Shown here: piece after piece, positions 47,922 through 57,493 of the stretch
How positions within the stretch are numbered: position 1 is the stretch's first letter
Layout: every line of letters starts with the position of its first letter
Source: an uncultured Akkermansia sp.
Lineage (GTDB): Bacteria > Verrucomicrobiota > Verrucomicrobiia > Verrucomicrobiales > Akkermansiaceae
Direction of reading: 5' to 3'
DNA: 64,000 nucleotides
Assembly (NCBI GenBank): GCA_947588645.1
Contig: CANPYO010000001.1
Coordinates: 23,571-87,570 of the forward strand
Notes under the pieces: generated by a model
Seen by the model: only the letters and a program-made list of their open reading frames with translations
What the model was told of the DNA's origin: nothing
The model's database searches: none
Translations under genes and position numbers: made by a program

Positions 47922-49355
47922 CTACTCAAATGACGGATCTGTGTGTTTCCAGTCTCCACGTGTGAAGTCAGGGAAAAGCTGAGGCGCACCACCCTCATGC
48001 ACGGATTTCTCAGAAAGAGGTCCCACGGCAGACCAGAGTGCCGCTTCGTATACATTTTGGTCAGTCGGGAGTCCTTGATGCAAGCATTCGACGATGCGAT
48101 AGAGCATGAGGTAATCCATCGCAGCCCGGGGCGTAAGAAGTTTGATAGGCTCCGCAAGACGACGGTAGAGGGGGTGCTCAAATCGAGAACGAAGATCTTC
48201 CAAAGCGGCTGGGCCGGTGTACCATGCGTGCGTTTCCGCGTCGGCAGTATCCGGAGTTGAGCTTGTTTTGGCGCTCGAAGCAAAATTGCCAATGACACGA
48301 AGGGGAAAATCTGCAAGTGTACCTTCGGTGCCCTGAATGAGATTTTTGCGATCGTAGGGACGTGGGCTTGATTCGTCCCATTGCACCAGGATCGTACGTC
48401 CAAGCTTGGTCTGAATGATGGAGGTGTTGATATCCCCGCAGAGGAAATCGGTGCGATTCCATTTGTTTTGGGAGTGCAGGGTTTTCTCAACGAATGACCT
48501 GTGTCCGAGAGAGGGACTGCTGAGTGAGACGATGCGGTCGAAGGTGTCTTCGCCGCGGGCAATGTTCATGTATTGAGCCACCGGCGCCAAGCCGTGGGTA
48601 GGGTAAAGATTGCCATTGCGGTCGGCGTAATGAAAGGCACGCCAAGATATGTCGCCGGGGGTTCCTCCCATTGTGCGCTCTCTCAGGTCGTGAATATAGG
48701 CAGCTTCACCGTGTAGGAGATCGCCAATGAGACCGAGACGCACCATGTGCAGAAACATGAGTTCATTGCGACCATAGGTTACCTCCTCAAGCATCATGCA
48801 GTGTCGCTGCGTACGCTCTGCAGTACCCACCACGGCCCATAGATCATCCAATGTGAGAGCTAAGGGAACTTCAACAAAGGCATGGGCGCCGCTCTGCATA
48901 CTATCGATAGCCATGCGAGCATGCAGCTCCCAAGGCGTGTTAATGAAAACAGCATCCGGACGCTCTTTTTCCAGCATCTCAAGGTAAGATGACTCAGATC
49001 CGCTGTAAAGCGACGGAGCGGGACTCCCTTTCTCGACCAGAGTCTTTGCTGTATGGTGCACAGCTTGATCTCGTTCATCGCATAACGCCACGACCTTGCA
49101 TCCGGGTAACTGAGACAAGCACTGTGCATGCGCTTGTCCCCGAGCGCCCAACCCAATGATTGCCATGCGTATGCAGTCAAGTTTGGGTGCACAGAAGTTT
49201 CCCATGTAGATGGAGCCATGGGGACGCGGCGTGGCAGCGGTTGTGTCAGAGGGGCTAATGTTACGCTCGTGGATACAACGCGCGTCACATCCGAAGGGAA
49301 ATTCGGATCGTGTCATTTGGCTATCCTCAGGCTCGATGTCTTTCACTTCGCCCAT
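47922..49355 (-). CDS. GH109-type glycosidase of the Gfo/Idh/MocA fold
   Basis: From ATG 49355 the protein is 477 residues. The Rossmann start RMAIIGLGARGQAHAQCL binds NAD, and the body matches glycoside hydrolase family 109, NAD-dependent enzymes often acting as alpha-N-acetylgalactosaminidases on mucin-type glycans. Typical blocks are HAFVEVPLALTLDDLWAVV, RHCMMLEEVTYGRNEL, GEAAYIHDLRERTMGG and GNLYPTHGLAPVAQYMNIAR. The N-terminus is odd: this frame gives no proper signal peptide. An ATG at 49416 in another frame, behind a strong GAGGGGGG ribosome site, encodes a Tat-like start (SRFFRKDFTVA) that stops after 29 residues. A frameshift is likely. Upstream of 49355 the main frame stays open to 49451. 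Confidence 0.85.
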   Translation of the reverse strand: MGEVKDIEPEDSQMTRSEFPFGCDARCIHERNISPSDTTAATPRPHGSIYMGNFCAPKLDCIRMAIIGLGARGQAHAQCLSQLPGCKVVALCDERDQAVHHTAKTLVEKGSPAPSLYSGSESSYLEMLEKERPDAVFINTPWELHARMAIDSMQSGAHAFVEVPLALTLDDLWAVVGTAERTQRHCMMLEEVTYGRNELMFLHMVRLGLIGDLLHGEAAYIHDLRERTMGGTPGDISWRAFHYADRNGNLYPTHGLAPVAQYMNIARGEDTFDRIVSLSSPSLGHRSFVEKTLHSQNKWNRTDFLCGDINTSIIQTKLGRTILVQWDESSPRPYDRKNLIQGTEGTLADFPLRVIGNFASSAKTSSTPDTADAETHAWYTGPAALEDLRSRFEHPLYRRLAEPIKLLTPRAAMDYLMLYRIVECLHQGLPTDQNVYEAALWSAVGPLSEKSVHEGGAPQLFPDFTRGDWKHTDPSFE

Positions 49356-49454
49356 AGTACACCATGGCAATGGACATAGCAACAGTAAAATCCTTCCGGA
49401 AGAAGCGACTGCACATTCGTCCCCCCTCAAAAAAACGATCCAAATACGCAATTC

Positions 49455-49790
49455 ATTTATGATTTATGATTTACGGTTTGAAAAGTGAGCGCCGGAGGCG
49501 CGAGCTAGCGAAGCAGATGCGGACGAGATATGATGAAGCCGTGATCGGGGGTGGTCAGAAGGAGACGGTGGCGCCTGGCGGCGCCCGGTGGCAGCTAGAC
49601 GATACTATGTACGGCGTACGATTTGAGAAATTCCCGCGCTCGCGTGAATTTGGCGAATGAGAGGGGAAGTCTTTAGTGCTATCATCATGATGACCGCTTG
49701 TTGTCGTGATTTTTGGTACCTATAAATGATGATATCAGTCAATAAGAGCCTTCTTTCTGCTGATTAACTTCTCTCAGATACGTTTGCTCT
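49455..49790. repeat. Repeat mosaic copy 8 with a truncated MITE-like unit
   Basis: Degenerate heptads (TTTATGATTTATGATTTACG) open the element at 49457. GCGCCGGAGGCGC and GGCGCCTGGCGGCGCC palindromes follow, then TATGTACGGCGTACGATTTG (49607-49626) and an AAATTCCCGCGCTCGCG half. From 49671 to 49790 lies a diverged copy of the MITE-like core, ending CTCTCAGATACGTTTGC, with its left terminus missing. Confidence 0.7.
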
Positions 49791-49971
49791 GAGAAACTGC
49801 AGGCGCCAGCAATTTTGTTGCAGGTATTTGATAAAATTTGACAAAAATGTTGAACATATTTGTAAATTATGTCAGCCTGTTTTACAATTTTGTAAGTTTA
49901 GTTGCAGAGTACCGAATGAAGATTCACATTGTAAATACATGAAAACAAGGTGAAAGGAAAAAATGAAAAAA

Positions 49972-49988
49972 TTGGCACGCTATTTGCA
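49972..49988 (+). promoter_or_regulatory. Sigma-54 promoter of glnN
   Basis: TTGGCACG, four bases, TTGCA matches the -24/-12 consensus exactly, with ten bases between GG (49974-49975) and GC (49986-49987). Transcription should start near 49999, about 53 bases before ATG 50052. The AT-rich stretch upstream (49815-49930) has inverted TTACAA/TTGTAA repeats and a TTGACA that could be activator sites or a second promoter. Confidence 0.85.
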
Positions 49989-50051
49989 CAAGAGGAAGTG
50001 AGAGACAGCGTGGAGCCGTGCTCGACTACGAAAACTTACCCTCACACAAGT

Positions 50052-52154
50052 ATGGAAACAGAAAACACAAGTGCAGAAGAAGCGCTGACTGCGTTATACG
50101 GCAGCGACACCTTTGGGATCAAGACGATGGAGAAGTACCTCTCTAAGAGTGCCTTCAAAAAGATGCTTGCCACGGTACAACGCGGTGGTAAATTGGACAT
50201 GAGCATAGCAGACGAAGTGGCGCAGGCGATGAAGGTGTGGGCTCTTTCCAAAGGAGCTACGCACTATACGCACTGGTTTCAGCCGCTTTCAGACGCCACG
50301 GCAGAGAAGCACGATTCTTTTGTGGAACCGGATGGAAAGGGTGGCATGATCTGCGAGTTTACCGGCAAAAGTCTCATTCAAGCAGAGCCTGATGCCTCAT
50401 CTTTCCCATCCGGTGGGATACGCGCTACATTTGAGGCGCGAGGCTACACGGCGTGGGATCCGACATCCCCGGCGTTTATCAAGCGTACGGAGCATACGGC
50501 TACCCTTTGCATCCCCACTGCCTTTTGCTCGTACACCGGCGAAGCCTTGGACAAGAAAACGCCGCTTTTGCGTTCAATGGTAGCCGTATCGAAGCATGCC
50601 ACGCGCGTGTTGCGGTGTTTTGGTGTGGAACCCAGCTGTGTGGAGAGCAATCTTGGTGCCGAGCAAGAGTATTTCCTGATTGACCGTAGTTTGTATTTGC
50701 AGCGGCCAGATCTTATTGAGACGGGACGCACTCTTTTCGGCTGTCTACCGCCCAAGCACCAGCAGATGGAAGACCACTACTTTGGTTCCATCAAGGAGAG
50801 AGTGTTGGAATTCATGAACTCTGTGGATCACGCGCTGTGGGCTCTCGGTGTGCCGGCTAAAACCCGTCACAATGAGGTGGCTCCTGCGCAGTTTGAAATC
50901 GCTCCTCTCTTCGAAGCAAGCAATGTAGCAGTTGATCACAATGTGATGATTATGGACGTTCTGCAACGTCAGGCACTCAAATTTAATCTTGTGTGCCTGC
51001 TGCATGAGAAACCTTACGCCTGCGTCAATGGCTCCGGCAAACACAATAATTGGTCGCTCGGAACTCCGGAACTTGGTTCTCTATTCTCTCCAGGTAGCAC
51101 TCCCCACAGCAATTTGCTTTTCCTCACCTTTCTCGCCAGTGTGATCCAGGGGGTGGATAAGCATGCAGATTTGCTGCGCGCATCGATCTCCAAGGCGGGC
51201 AATGATCACCGTCTTGGCGCCAACGAGGCGCCTCCTGCCATCATCTCTATCTTCCTGGGGGATCAGCTCACCGATATCATTGAACAAATCAAGGCCGGTG
51301 GGGCTAAGAGCTCTGCCTCCAAGACCACCATGGAGCTGGGAGTGGACGTACTGCCCACCCTTCCGAAAGATACGACCGACCGCAACCGAACCTCGCCCTT
51401 CGCCTTCACGGGTAACAAATTTGAATTCCGCGCCGTTGGTTCCTCGCAGACTTGCGCCTGGCCCATGGCCGTTCTCAACACTATTGTAGCCGAAGCTCTG
51501 GATGAAGTGGCAACTAAGCTTGAACCGGTTGTTGGCAAACGCAATTTCAACGCCGTGGTCAGCGCCATGATCAAGGAGATGATCACGAAGCACGACCGCA
51601 TCATCTTCAATGGCAACGGCTATTCTCAAGAGTGGATCAAAGAGGCCGAGCGACGCGGACTGCCGCATCTCAAAACTACGCCGGAGGCCCTTGAAGTGCT
51701 CTCTCGTCCGGATACGATCAAACTCATGAAAAAATACAACATCCTCTCCAAGGCCGAGTTGTTGGCTCGTAAAGAGGTGCAGGCAGAGAGCTACCTTAAG
51801 CTCATCCACATTGAGGCTAAGACTTGCCTGAATATGTTGCAAACCATTTACCTGCCGGCTATAGCCGGCCAGATGACAGAAATCTGCGGAACGATCGCCG
51901 CCATCAAGACTGCCGGTATCAAAGCCGGGTTGAAGGCGGCTGAGGACAAGGCCAATGCCGTAGGCAAGCTCTATGATGAGTTGCCCGGCAAGGTGCGGGC
52001 TCTGCAGGCTGCCATCGATAAGGGTTGCCCCGTGTGCATGAAAGAGGCCATGGAGTCTGCCCGCGTCACCGTTGATGCCCTCGAAGCCATTGTGGACGCC
52101 GACCTCTGGCCAGTGCCCACCTACGCTCAGATGCTCAACATCCACAGCAAATAG
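50052..52154 (+). CDS. glnN: Glutamine synthetase type III
   Basis: A 700-residue GSIII-type glutamine synthetase that assimilates ammonium into glutamine; it forms large double rings in the cytoplasm. Family features include [20 protein letters not shown] near the N-terminus, the ATP/glutamate region [29 protein letters not shown], the substrate block [13 protein letters not shown], and the metal-site segment [20 protein letters not shown]. Length fits GSIII (about 700). The start [17 protein letters not shown] at 50052 is set by the sigma-54 promoter, because the longer open frame from 49950 would read across that promoter. Nitrogen-dependent control by a sigma-54 activator is inferred. A terminator follows the stop. 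Confidence 0.96.
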   Translation: METENTSAEEALTALYGSDTFGIKTMEKYLSKSAFKKMLATVQRGGKLDMSIADEVAQAMKVWALSKGATHYTHWFQPLSDATAEKHDSFVEPDGKGGMICEFTGKSLIQAEPDASSFPSGGIRATFEARGYTAWDPTSPAFIKRTEHTATLCIPTAFCSYTGEALDKKTPLLRSMVAVSKHATRVLRCFGVEPSCVESNLGAEQEYFLIDRSLYLQRPDLIETGRTLFGCLPPKHQQMEDHYFGSIKERVLEFMNSVDHALWALGVPAKTRHNEVAPAQFEIAPLFEASNVAVDHNVMIMDVLQRQALKFNLVCLLHEKPYACVNGSGKHNNWSLGTPELGSLFSPGSTPHSNLLFLTFLASVIQGVDKHADLLRASISKAGNDHRLGANEAPPAIISIFLGDQLTDIIEQIKAGGAKSSASKTTMELGVDVLPTLPKDTTDRNRTSPFAFTGNKFEFRAVGSSQTCAWPMAVLNTIVAEALDEVATKLEPVVGKRNFNAVVSAMIKEMITKHDRIIFNGNGYSQEWIKEAERRGLPHLKTTPEALEVLSRPDTIKLMKKYNILSKAELLARKEVQAESYLKLIHIEAKTCLNMLQTIYLPAIAGQMTEICGTIAAIKTAGIKAGLKAAEDKANAVGKLYDELPGKVRALQAAIDKGCPVCMKEAMESARVTVDALEAIVDADLWPVPTYAQMLNIHSK

Positions 52155-52179
52155 TCTGAAACGCGAGATTCGTTTCGCT

Positions 52180-52214
52180 ACCGGCAGCTCCGGGTGGGGC
52201 TGCCGGTTTCTTTC
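52180..52214 (+). terminator. Intrinsic terminator of glnN
   Basis: ACCGGCAGC pairs with GCTGCCGGT over a ten-base loop, followed by TTTCTTTC. It starts 25 bases after the glnN stop. Confidence 0.85.
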
Positions 52215-52297
52215 GGGGTACGTCAGGCATGACATGGAACTGGGGTAAAGATTCCAAAGAATCCCGAACGCGGATGGCTGGTACCGCAAACCTTGAA

Positions 52298-52367
52298 GGC
52301 AAATGCATTTTCTAGTTACACTTGTCCAGCATGACCTACTCGGTTACTTCTCTCAAATGCGTTTGCC
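52298..52367. mobile_element. MITE-like element, internally deleted copy
   Basis: A 70-bp unit with GGCAAATGCATT at the left and TTCTCTCAAATGCGTTTGCC at the right, the latter matching the right ends of copies A and B. Most of the interior is absent. It lies between the convergent glnN and clpB. Confidence 0.6.
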
Positions 52368-52449
52368 GTGGACAAGGCGCGTGTTTATGGAGCCATGCCG
52401 GCGACTCTCTGCTGAGACGATGACTCCAGCGGTCAGGGCTGTTTATGAG

Positions 52450-55029
52450 TTAATTAAACGTAATAGCTCCATCCTTGGTGTCGATGTGGATGATGGATCC
52501 GTCCGGGAATTTCCCTTCCAGAATGGCAATGCTGAGCGGGTCGAGGATATCGCGTTGAATAGCACGCTTGAGTGGTCGAGCCCCGTACACAGGATCATAC
52601 CCATGACTTGCTACCAAATCAGCGGCGGCATCGGTGAGTTCCAGTTTCAGTCCGCGAGCATTCAGGCGTGAGCGCACACGGCCAAGTTGAATATTCACAA
52701 TGCGTTTGAGGTCATCCACGCTGAGGCGGTCAAAAATGATGATATCATCCACACGATTGAGGAACTCCGGGCGGAAGTGTCCACGCAGGGCATCCAGAGC
52801 TTTTTCATTGCGAATAGAGACATCTTGCTCATCAAGGATGAAACGCGAGCCGATATTGCTCGTCATGATGAGCACGGTGTTGGTGAAATCAACCGTGCGG
52901 CCTTGTCCATCGGTGATGCGTCCATCGTCGAGTACCTGCAGCAGCACGTTGAAGACGTCCGGGTGAGCTTTTTCTATCTCATCGAACAGCACAACGCTGT
53001 AAGGACGGCGGCGTACGGCTTCCGTGAGTTGCCCCCCTTCATCATAGCCGACGTATCCCGGAGGCGCACCGATGAGACGTGAGACGCTGTGCTTTTCCAT
53101 GTACTCAGACATATCAATGCGCACCATGGCGGCCTCATCATCGAAAAGGAATTCGGCGAGTGCTTTTGCAAGCTCCGTTTTGCCTACGCCGGTGGGTCCC
53201 AAGAAAATGAAGGAACCGAGGGGGCGGTGTTCGTCCTGCAACCCTGCCCGAGAACGGCGCACAGCATCTGCAACGGCCTTGACTGCATTTTTTTGTCCGA
53301 TGAGCCGTTGCCCCAGGCGCTCCTCCATGTGAACTAGTTTTTCGCGTTCGCCTTCAGCGAGTTTGGTAGCGGGGATGCCAGTCCACGAGGAGACGACTTT
53401 GGCGATGTCTGCTTCGGTTACTTCCTCCTTAAGCAAGCCCTCGCCACTGCTCTGGAGATCTGCTAAGGCTTTACGAGCTTCGTTCAGGGAGTGTTCGGCA
53501 GCCGGGAGCTCACCATACTTGATTTCGGAGGCGCGAGAAAGTTCTCCCTTGCGCTCAGCTTGTTCAGCCTGGGTACGCAGGGAATCGATTTTCTGTTGAG
53601 TTTCTCGGGCACGTTGCACCACCTGTTGCTCGCTTTTCCAACGCGCGAGCAGGGCAGAGGTTTTCTCCTTATTATCGGCCAGCTCCTTGGTAATTTTGCT
53701 CAGCCGCTCGCGGGAAGCCTCATCTTTTTCTTTTTCGAGAGCCTGACGTTCCATTTCCAGCTGCATACCGGTTCGGTTCAGTTCATCAATTTCAGAAGGC
53801 ATGCTGTCCAGCTCGATTTTGAGACGAGCAGCGGCTTCATCCACCAAATCTACGGCTTTATCCGGCAGGAAACGGTCGGTGATATAGCGATTACTGAGTG
53901 TAGCAGCCGCCACGAGGGCGCTATCGGTGATATGAACACCATGATGCACTTCATAGCGTTCTTTGAGCCCACGCAAAATAGCGATTGTATCTTCTACACT
54001 CGGCTCAGCTACGAAGACGGGTTGAAAGCGGCGCTCTAGGGCGGCATCCTTTTCGATGTATTTGCGATATTCGTCCAACGTAGTGGCTCCAATGGTACGC
54101 AGCTCGCCGCGGGCGAGAGCCGGCTTGAGCAGGTTGGCTGCATCCATGGAGCTATCGCCTCCCGCTCCAGCACCGACTAATGTGTGCAGTTCATCAATGA
54201 AGAGGATGATCTGTCCCTCAGAGGCGCTCACCTCTTTGATAAAAGCCTTCAGACGTTCCTCGAACTCACCACGGTATTTTGCACCCGCGAGCATGGAGCC
54301 GATATTGAGGGAAACGAGACGCTTATCCTTCATGCCCTCGGGCACATCGCCATTCACAATGCGACGGGCGAGCCCCTCTGCAATGGCTGTCTTACCCACA
54401 CCAGGCTCCCCAATGAGCACGGGATTGTTTTTAGTGCGCCGCGAGAGAATTTGGAGCACCCGGCGAATTTCCGCATCTCGGCCAATGACGGGATCTATCT
54501 TACCCTGGCGGGCGCGAGCGGTCAAATCCGTGCCGTACTTCTCCAAAGTTTGGTACTTTTCTTCGGGATCTTGGTCAGTGATACGCTGGTTGCCGCGTAT
54601 CTCCTTGAGCGCTTGCAGGTACTTATCCTGCGGCAAACCGCAATCCGTCAGCAGTTTAGTCAGTTGTTCATCTACCGCATAGACGCCGAGTAAAAAGTGC
54701 TCCGCACTCAAGTAGTCATCCTTCATTCTCTTACGTTGATCCTCGGCTGCGTTGAGCACGCGATCCAAGGCCGCGCCAATGCCGGGACTGCTCGCTACGG
54801 CTCCTTGCTGCCTCGGTTGGCGACCCAGAAGATCCACTAATGAGCGCTCCAGCATGGAAGCATCAGCCCCTGTTTTTTGAAGCACTGCGCCGAGTACGCC
54901 ACCATCTTGGTGGAGCATAGAGAGCAGAACCTCCGCCGGCAGGATTTCCGCCCTACCAGCTGCCTGCGATGCGCGCTGCGCCGCCTGCAAACTTTCCATC
55001 ATTTTTGTGGTCAGGTTATTGTTCATCAT
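52450..55029 (-). CDS. clpB: ATP-dependent disaggregase ClpB
   Basis: An 859-residue Hsp100 chaperone that rescues aggregated proteins with the DnaK system. Order is standard: an N-terminal repeat domain ([20 protein letters not shown]), the first AAA+ domain with [15 protein letters not shown], a long coiled-coil middle domain (about residues 400-530), and the second AAA+ domain with [34 protein letters not shown] and the arginine-finger region. The C-terminus is [12 protein letters not shown] to GDAITFN-type. The middle domain distinguishes it from ClpA or ClpC. Start ATG 55029 or 55026 ([15 protein letters not shown]); the upstream open frame is repeat-derived. No CIRCE element was seen; a TTGAAC about 45 bases upstream may be the -35 box. 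Confidence 0.95.
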   Translation of the reverse strand: MMNNNLTTKMMESLQAAQRASQAAGRAEILPAEVLLSMLHQDGGVLGAVLQKTGADASMLERSLVDLLGRQPRQQGAVASSPGIGAALDRVLNAAEDQRKRMKDDYLSAEHFLLGVYAVDEQLTKLLTDCGLPQDKYLQALKEIRGNQRITDQDPEEKYQTLEKYGTDLTARARQGKIDPVIGRDAEIRRVLQILSRRTKNNPVLIGEPGVGKTAIAEGLARRIVNGDVPEGMKDKRLVSLNIGSMLAGAKYRGEFEERLKAFIKEVSASEGQIILFIDELHTLVGAGAGGDSSMDAANLLKPALARGELRTIGATTLDEYRKYIEKDAALERRFQPVFVAEPSVEDTIAILRGLKERYEVHHGVHITDSALVAAATLSNRYITDRFLPDKAVDLVDEAAARLKIELDSMPSEIDELNRTGMQLEMERQALEKEKDEASRERLSKITKELADNKEKTSALLARWKSEQQVVQRARETQQKIDSLRTQAEQAERKGELSRASEIKYGELPAAEHSLNEARKALADLQSSGEGLLKEEVTEADIAKVVSSWTGIPATKLAEGEREKLVHMEERLGQRLIGQKNAVKAVADAVRRSRAGLQDEHRPLGSFIFLGPTGVGKTELAKALAEFLFDDEAAMVRIDMSEYMEKHSVSRLIGAPPGYVGYDEGGQLTEAVRRRPYSVVLFDEIEKAHPDVFNVLLQVLDDGRITDGQGRTVDFTNTVLIMTSNIGSRFILDEQDVSIRNEKALDALRGHFRPEFLNRVDDIIIFDRLSVDDLKRIVNIQLGRVRSRLNARGLKLELTDAAADLVASHGYDPVYGARPLKRAIQRDILDPLSIAILEGKFPDGSIIHIDTKDGAITFN

Positions 55030-55114
55030 GCCTGTTTGATAACACGAACCCGAGCATGTGTTCAAAATAAAACGATTTTTTTGAAAAAAGCAGATCTTCG
55101 GGAAGATCGAGCAG

Positions 55115-55316
55115 GGCAAACGCATTAGAAAATTCGTTTGCCTATGTACGAGGTACGATTTGCAAAGTTCGCTCGCGTTGCGCGGAGGAAGATGAACAGC
55201 GCGAAGCGCTGCCCGGAGGTCGAAAACTGCCGACGGCGTAAGGCAGTTTAGCCAAAAGCATAGCCTTTGCCCCGCAGGGGCGAAAACTCGTGGGGCGACT
55301 GTGAGTCATCGTAAAT
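55115..55316. repeat. Hairpin plus palindromic repeat mosaic, copy 10
   Basis: It starts with GGCAAACGCATTAG and a matching CGTTTGCC (55115-55142), then TATGTACGAGGTACGATTTG. Palindromes follow (CAGCGCGAAGCGCTG, AACTGCCG...CGGC...GGCAGTT, TTTGCCCCGCAGGGGC) and it ends with ATCGTAAAT. It shares the AGCCAAAAGC...CCCCGCAGGGG module with copy 6 in opposite orientation. Confidence 0.75.
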
Positions 55317-55416
55317 AATCAACGGTTTATGTTGCATGATGTGCCGTTAACTACCTATTGGAGGTGCTTGTTCTTGGGACGGATGTGGTTTGCCCTGGGA
55401 CGTGATGTGAATTCGC

Positions 55417-55445
55417 TTGACACAAGGCGTCTCTTTTGCTAGGAA
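55417..55445 (+). promoter_or_regulatory. Putative promoter of the C39-like gene
   Basis: TTGACA, 17 bases, TAGGAA preceded by TGC (extended -10 type). The -10 box ends 20 bases before ATG 55466. Confidence 0.45.
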
Positions 55446-55465
55446 ACGAGAGAAGAGCGGCAATT

Positions 55466-56920
55466 ATGATATGGATTTACAAGATAAGTAGACGTTGGAT
55501 GGGGGCGGCGGCTTGCATGATGGTGACGTTGTGTGCAGGCAATGTCTATTCCCTGGATGTGGGAGCGGTGTGGAAGAGTGGGGAATTATGGAAGACGAAG
55601 AGACAGACAACGTGGGACGATGTGAATTTTGAGAGCGAGAGCGACACACGCACGAGGGCTACGCAACGCAATCTTGTTACTTTCGGTCGGCACCAGGTGG
55701 AGGGCAATGTGATGCTGGATTGGAAAGCGACTGCCGGTGGAACAAAGACGTCTGATGATGGCGACAAGTCGGGGAAAGACGATCGGAAGGATAAGACAAG
55801 TGATGAGCAAAAGAGTCCGGCAGAATTGGAGACCGAACGTGCGGAAAAATTTGGTGAACTTTGCCGGGTGACCTGCGAAATATACAACCGCAACGATTAT
55901 GGGGAGATCAGTAAGGAGACCTTCGATAACTACGTGGCTTCGTATAAAACGGAGGTGGGAAGAGTCTCCGGGGCAAAGATGACAAAAGTACGCGTGTCCT
56001 CCGGCAAAACTGCCACCAAGGTGGAGGCTTTTCAATGGGAGATTCCACAGGGAGTGGCGCGATTGTATGCGGCTACCACCACGATGAAGAAGGACAAGAA
56101 GAAGGAGGGGAAAAAGGAGGAAAAAAAAGAGGAGAGAAAGTCGAAGGATGGAGGCGTGCGCATGGAGTACATTCGATTGGTACTCGCGCCGAATGTGGCC
56201 GGACTGGAGAAAAGTGCTACGCATGAGAAGGGTGAGAAACGTGACCACAAGAATTCCGTAGTCAAGGAGAAGAATGGTACGGCGTGGATTAAGGACTTGC
56301 CCATGGTGGAGCAGGGGATGAAAGCGGTGGCCTTGCCCGCTCAGTTGGCACGTTTGCTCATGTATTATGGGGTGGAAGGGGCGGACGCCGATGCGATATC
56401 GGCGCTCTGCGAGACGCCGGATGAGGGGGGGTACAAACGCGAGGACATGGAAGAGGTCATACAGCAGGTAGCACGAGAATACCGGTTGAAAGTGAAAGAG
56501 GTGTCGGCTCAGTGGTCCGCGCGTGAGGGCTATATGAAGGATTATAATGGAAAGGCGCGTAAAGAGAAGAAAATTGAAGAAGATGTGACGGATACCCAGC
56601 TTCTGGAACCGGATCTTTGGCTTTCTCTCTTCGCCAAAAAAAAGTCGGATTGCAACAAATGGCTCGGTAGTATACGCGCCTGCATAGATGCCGGGGTTCC
56701 CGTGATTTGGCTCGTCATGCGTGGCGATTTTTATACTGACGTGATGGACTCTCGGGGCACGAAAGGCGTACACGTTCGCCTCATCATAGGCTATGATGCC
56801 ACCAAGGGCAAGGAAAAAATTATCTACACAGAACCATGGGGAAAGAAGGGGGAGCGCTGCATGATGGATCTGCCCAAGGCATACGCTGCGACAGACGCAA
56901 CACTCATTCTTCGGCAATAA
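55466..56920 (+). CDS. Secreted C39-peptidase-like protein, catalytic Cys replaced
   Basis: A 484-residue exported protein. The signal peptide ends near CAGNVYS, and the ATG at 55466 has GAAGAGCGG upstream. The middle contains charged low-complexity segments, including a Lys/Glu run (about residues 205-225). The C-terminal third resembles the papain-like C39 fold: LPMVEQGMKAVALPAQLARL, MYYGVEGADADAISALCETP, GVPVIWLVMRG and the His segment TKGVHVRLIIGYD. In active members the block after QG reads GYC; here it is AVA, so the catalytic Cys is an Ala while the His remains. It is likely a non-catalytic relative. The stop is 11 bases from the converging ppa. Confidence 0.72.
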   Translation: MIWIYKISRRWMGAAACMMVTLCAGNVYSLDVGAVWKSGELWKTKRQTTWDDVNFESESDTRTRATQRNLVTFGRHQVEGNVMLDWKATAGGTKTSDDGDKSGKDDRKDKTSDEQKSPAELETERAEKFGELCRVTCEIYNRNDYGEISKETFDNYVASYKTEVGRVSGAKMTKVRVSSGKTATKVEAFQWEIPQGVARLYAATTTMKKDKKKEGKKEEKKEERKSKDGGVRMEYIRLVLAPNVAGLEKSATHEKGEKRDHKNSVVKEKNGTAWIKDLPMVEQGMKAVALPAQLARLLMYYGVEGADADAISALCETPDEGGYKREDMEEVIQQVAREYRLKVKEVSAQWSAREGYMKDYNGKARKEKKIEEDVTDTQLLEPDLWLSLFAKKKSDCNKWLGSIRACIDAGVPVIWLVMRGDFYTDVMDSRGTKGVHVRLIIGYDATKGKEKIIYTEPWGKKGERCMMDLPKAYAATDATLILRQ

Positions 56921-56931
56921 CAGTGGATTAA

Positions 56932-57417
56932 TCAGGCCTCGTTCGCGTAACGCTCCCGCGACTCGCGGAGGATGTCAACGGCACGGTCGATATTAAAAAA
57001 CTCGCCCACTTCCGTTTTCTTATTTTGCAGAGTTTTGTAAGTAGAGAAGAAATTCTGGATCTCTTGGAGGTAGTGGGGAGGAAGATCGTGCAGGGTGTGC
57101 ACATGTTCGTAGCGAGGGTCACCCACATTCACGGCTAGAATTTTCACATCCGGTTTGCCGCCGTCAATCATATCCATGCCGCCGATGATGCGGCAGTCCA
57201 CGTAGCAGCCCGGAAAGGTGGGTGAGGAGGTGAAGACGAGAATATCCAGCGGGTCGCCGTCCAAGTACTTCGTTTCCTCCACGAAACCGTATTCAGCCGG
57301 ATAATACACAGAGGAGTATAGGACGCGATCCAACTTGATGTGGCCGGTTTTCACATCTACTTCATACTTATTGCGACTTCCCATGGGGATTTCAATGCGG
57401 GCTTCGACGATTTCCAT
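56932..57417 (-). CDS. ppa: Inorganic pyrophosphatase, family I
   Basis: A 161-residue soluble pyrophosphatase hydrolysing PPi to phosphate. Conserved pieces are EIPMGSRNKYEVD, DRVLYSSVYYPAEYGFVEET, the metal-site LDGDPLDILVF and GKPDVKILAVNVGDPRY with ENFFSTYK-like QNFFSTYKTLQNKK. The start is placed at ATG 57417. The ATG at 57426 lies inside a -10 box (TAGCAT) of a strong promoter, so transcription should begin close to 57417 and the message is probably leaderless. It diverges from recQ. Confidence 0.93.
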   Translation of the reverse strand: MEIVEARIEIPMGSRNKYEVDVKTGHIKLDRVLYSSVYYPAEYGFVEETKYLDGDPLDILVFTSSPTFPGCYVDCRIIGGMDMIDGGKPDVKILAVNVGDPRYEHVHTLHDLPPHYLQEIQNFFSTYKTLQNKKTEVGEFFNIDRAVDILRESRERYANEA

Positions 57418-57424
57418 GGGGAGC

Positions 57425-57453
57425 ATGCTAGCAGTTTCTACATATCCTGTCAA
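57425..57453 (-). promoter_or_regulatory. Promoter of ppa (leaderless type)
   Basis: Minus strand TTGACA, 17 bases, TAGCAT. The -10 box ends seven bases before ATG 57417. Its -35 box is three bases from the -35 box of recQ. Confidence 0.6.
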
Positions 57454-57456
57454 GGC

Positions 57457-57485
57457 TTGACGCGGTAGGGAGCGGCGTGTATGAT
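57457..57485 (+). promoter_or_regulatory. Promoter of recQ (leaderless type)
   Basis: TTGACG, 17 bases, TATGAT. The -10 box ends eight bases before the ATG at 57494. It is back to back with the ppa promoter. Confidence 0.65.
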
Positions 57486-57493
57486 GAGGGCGA

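Noticed and set aside
49950-50051. Longer start for glnN at ATG 49950
   Set aside because: It would translate across the sigma-54 promoter at 49972-49988, upstream of the expected transcription start.
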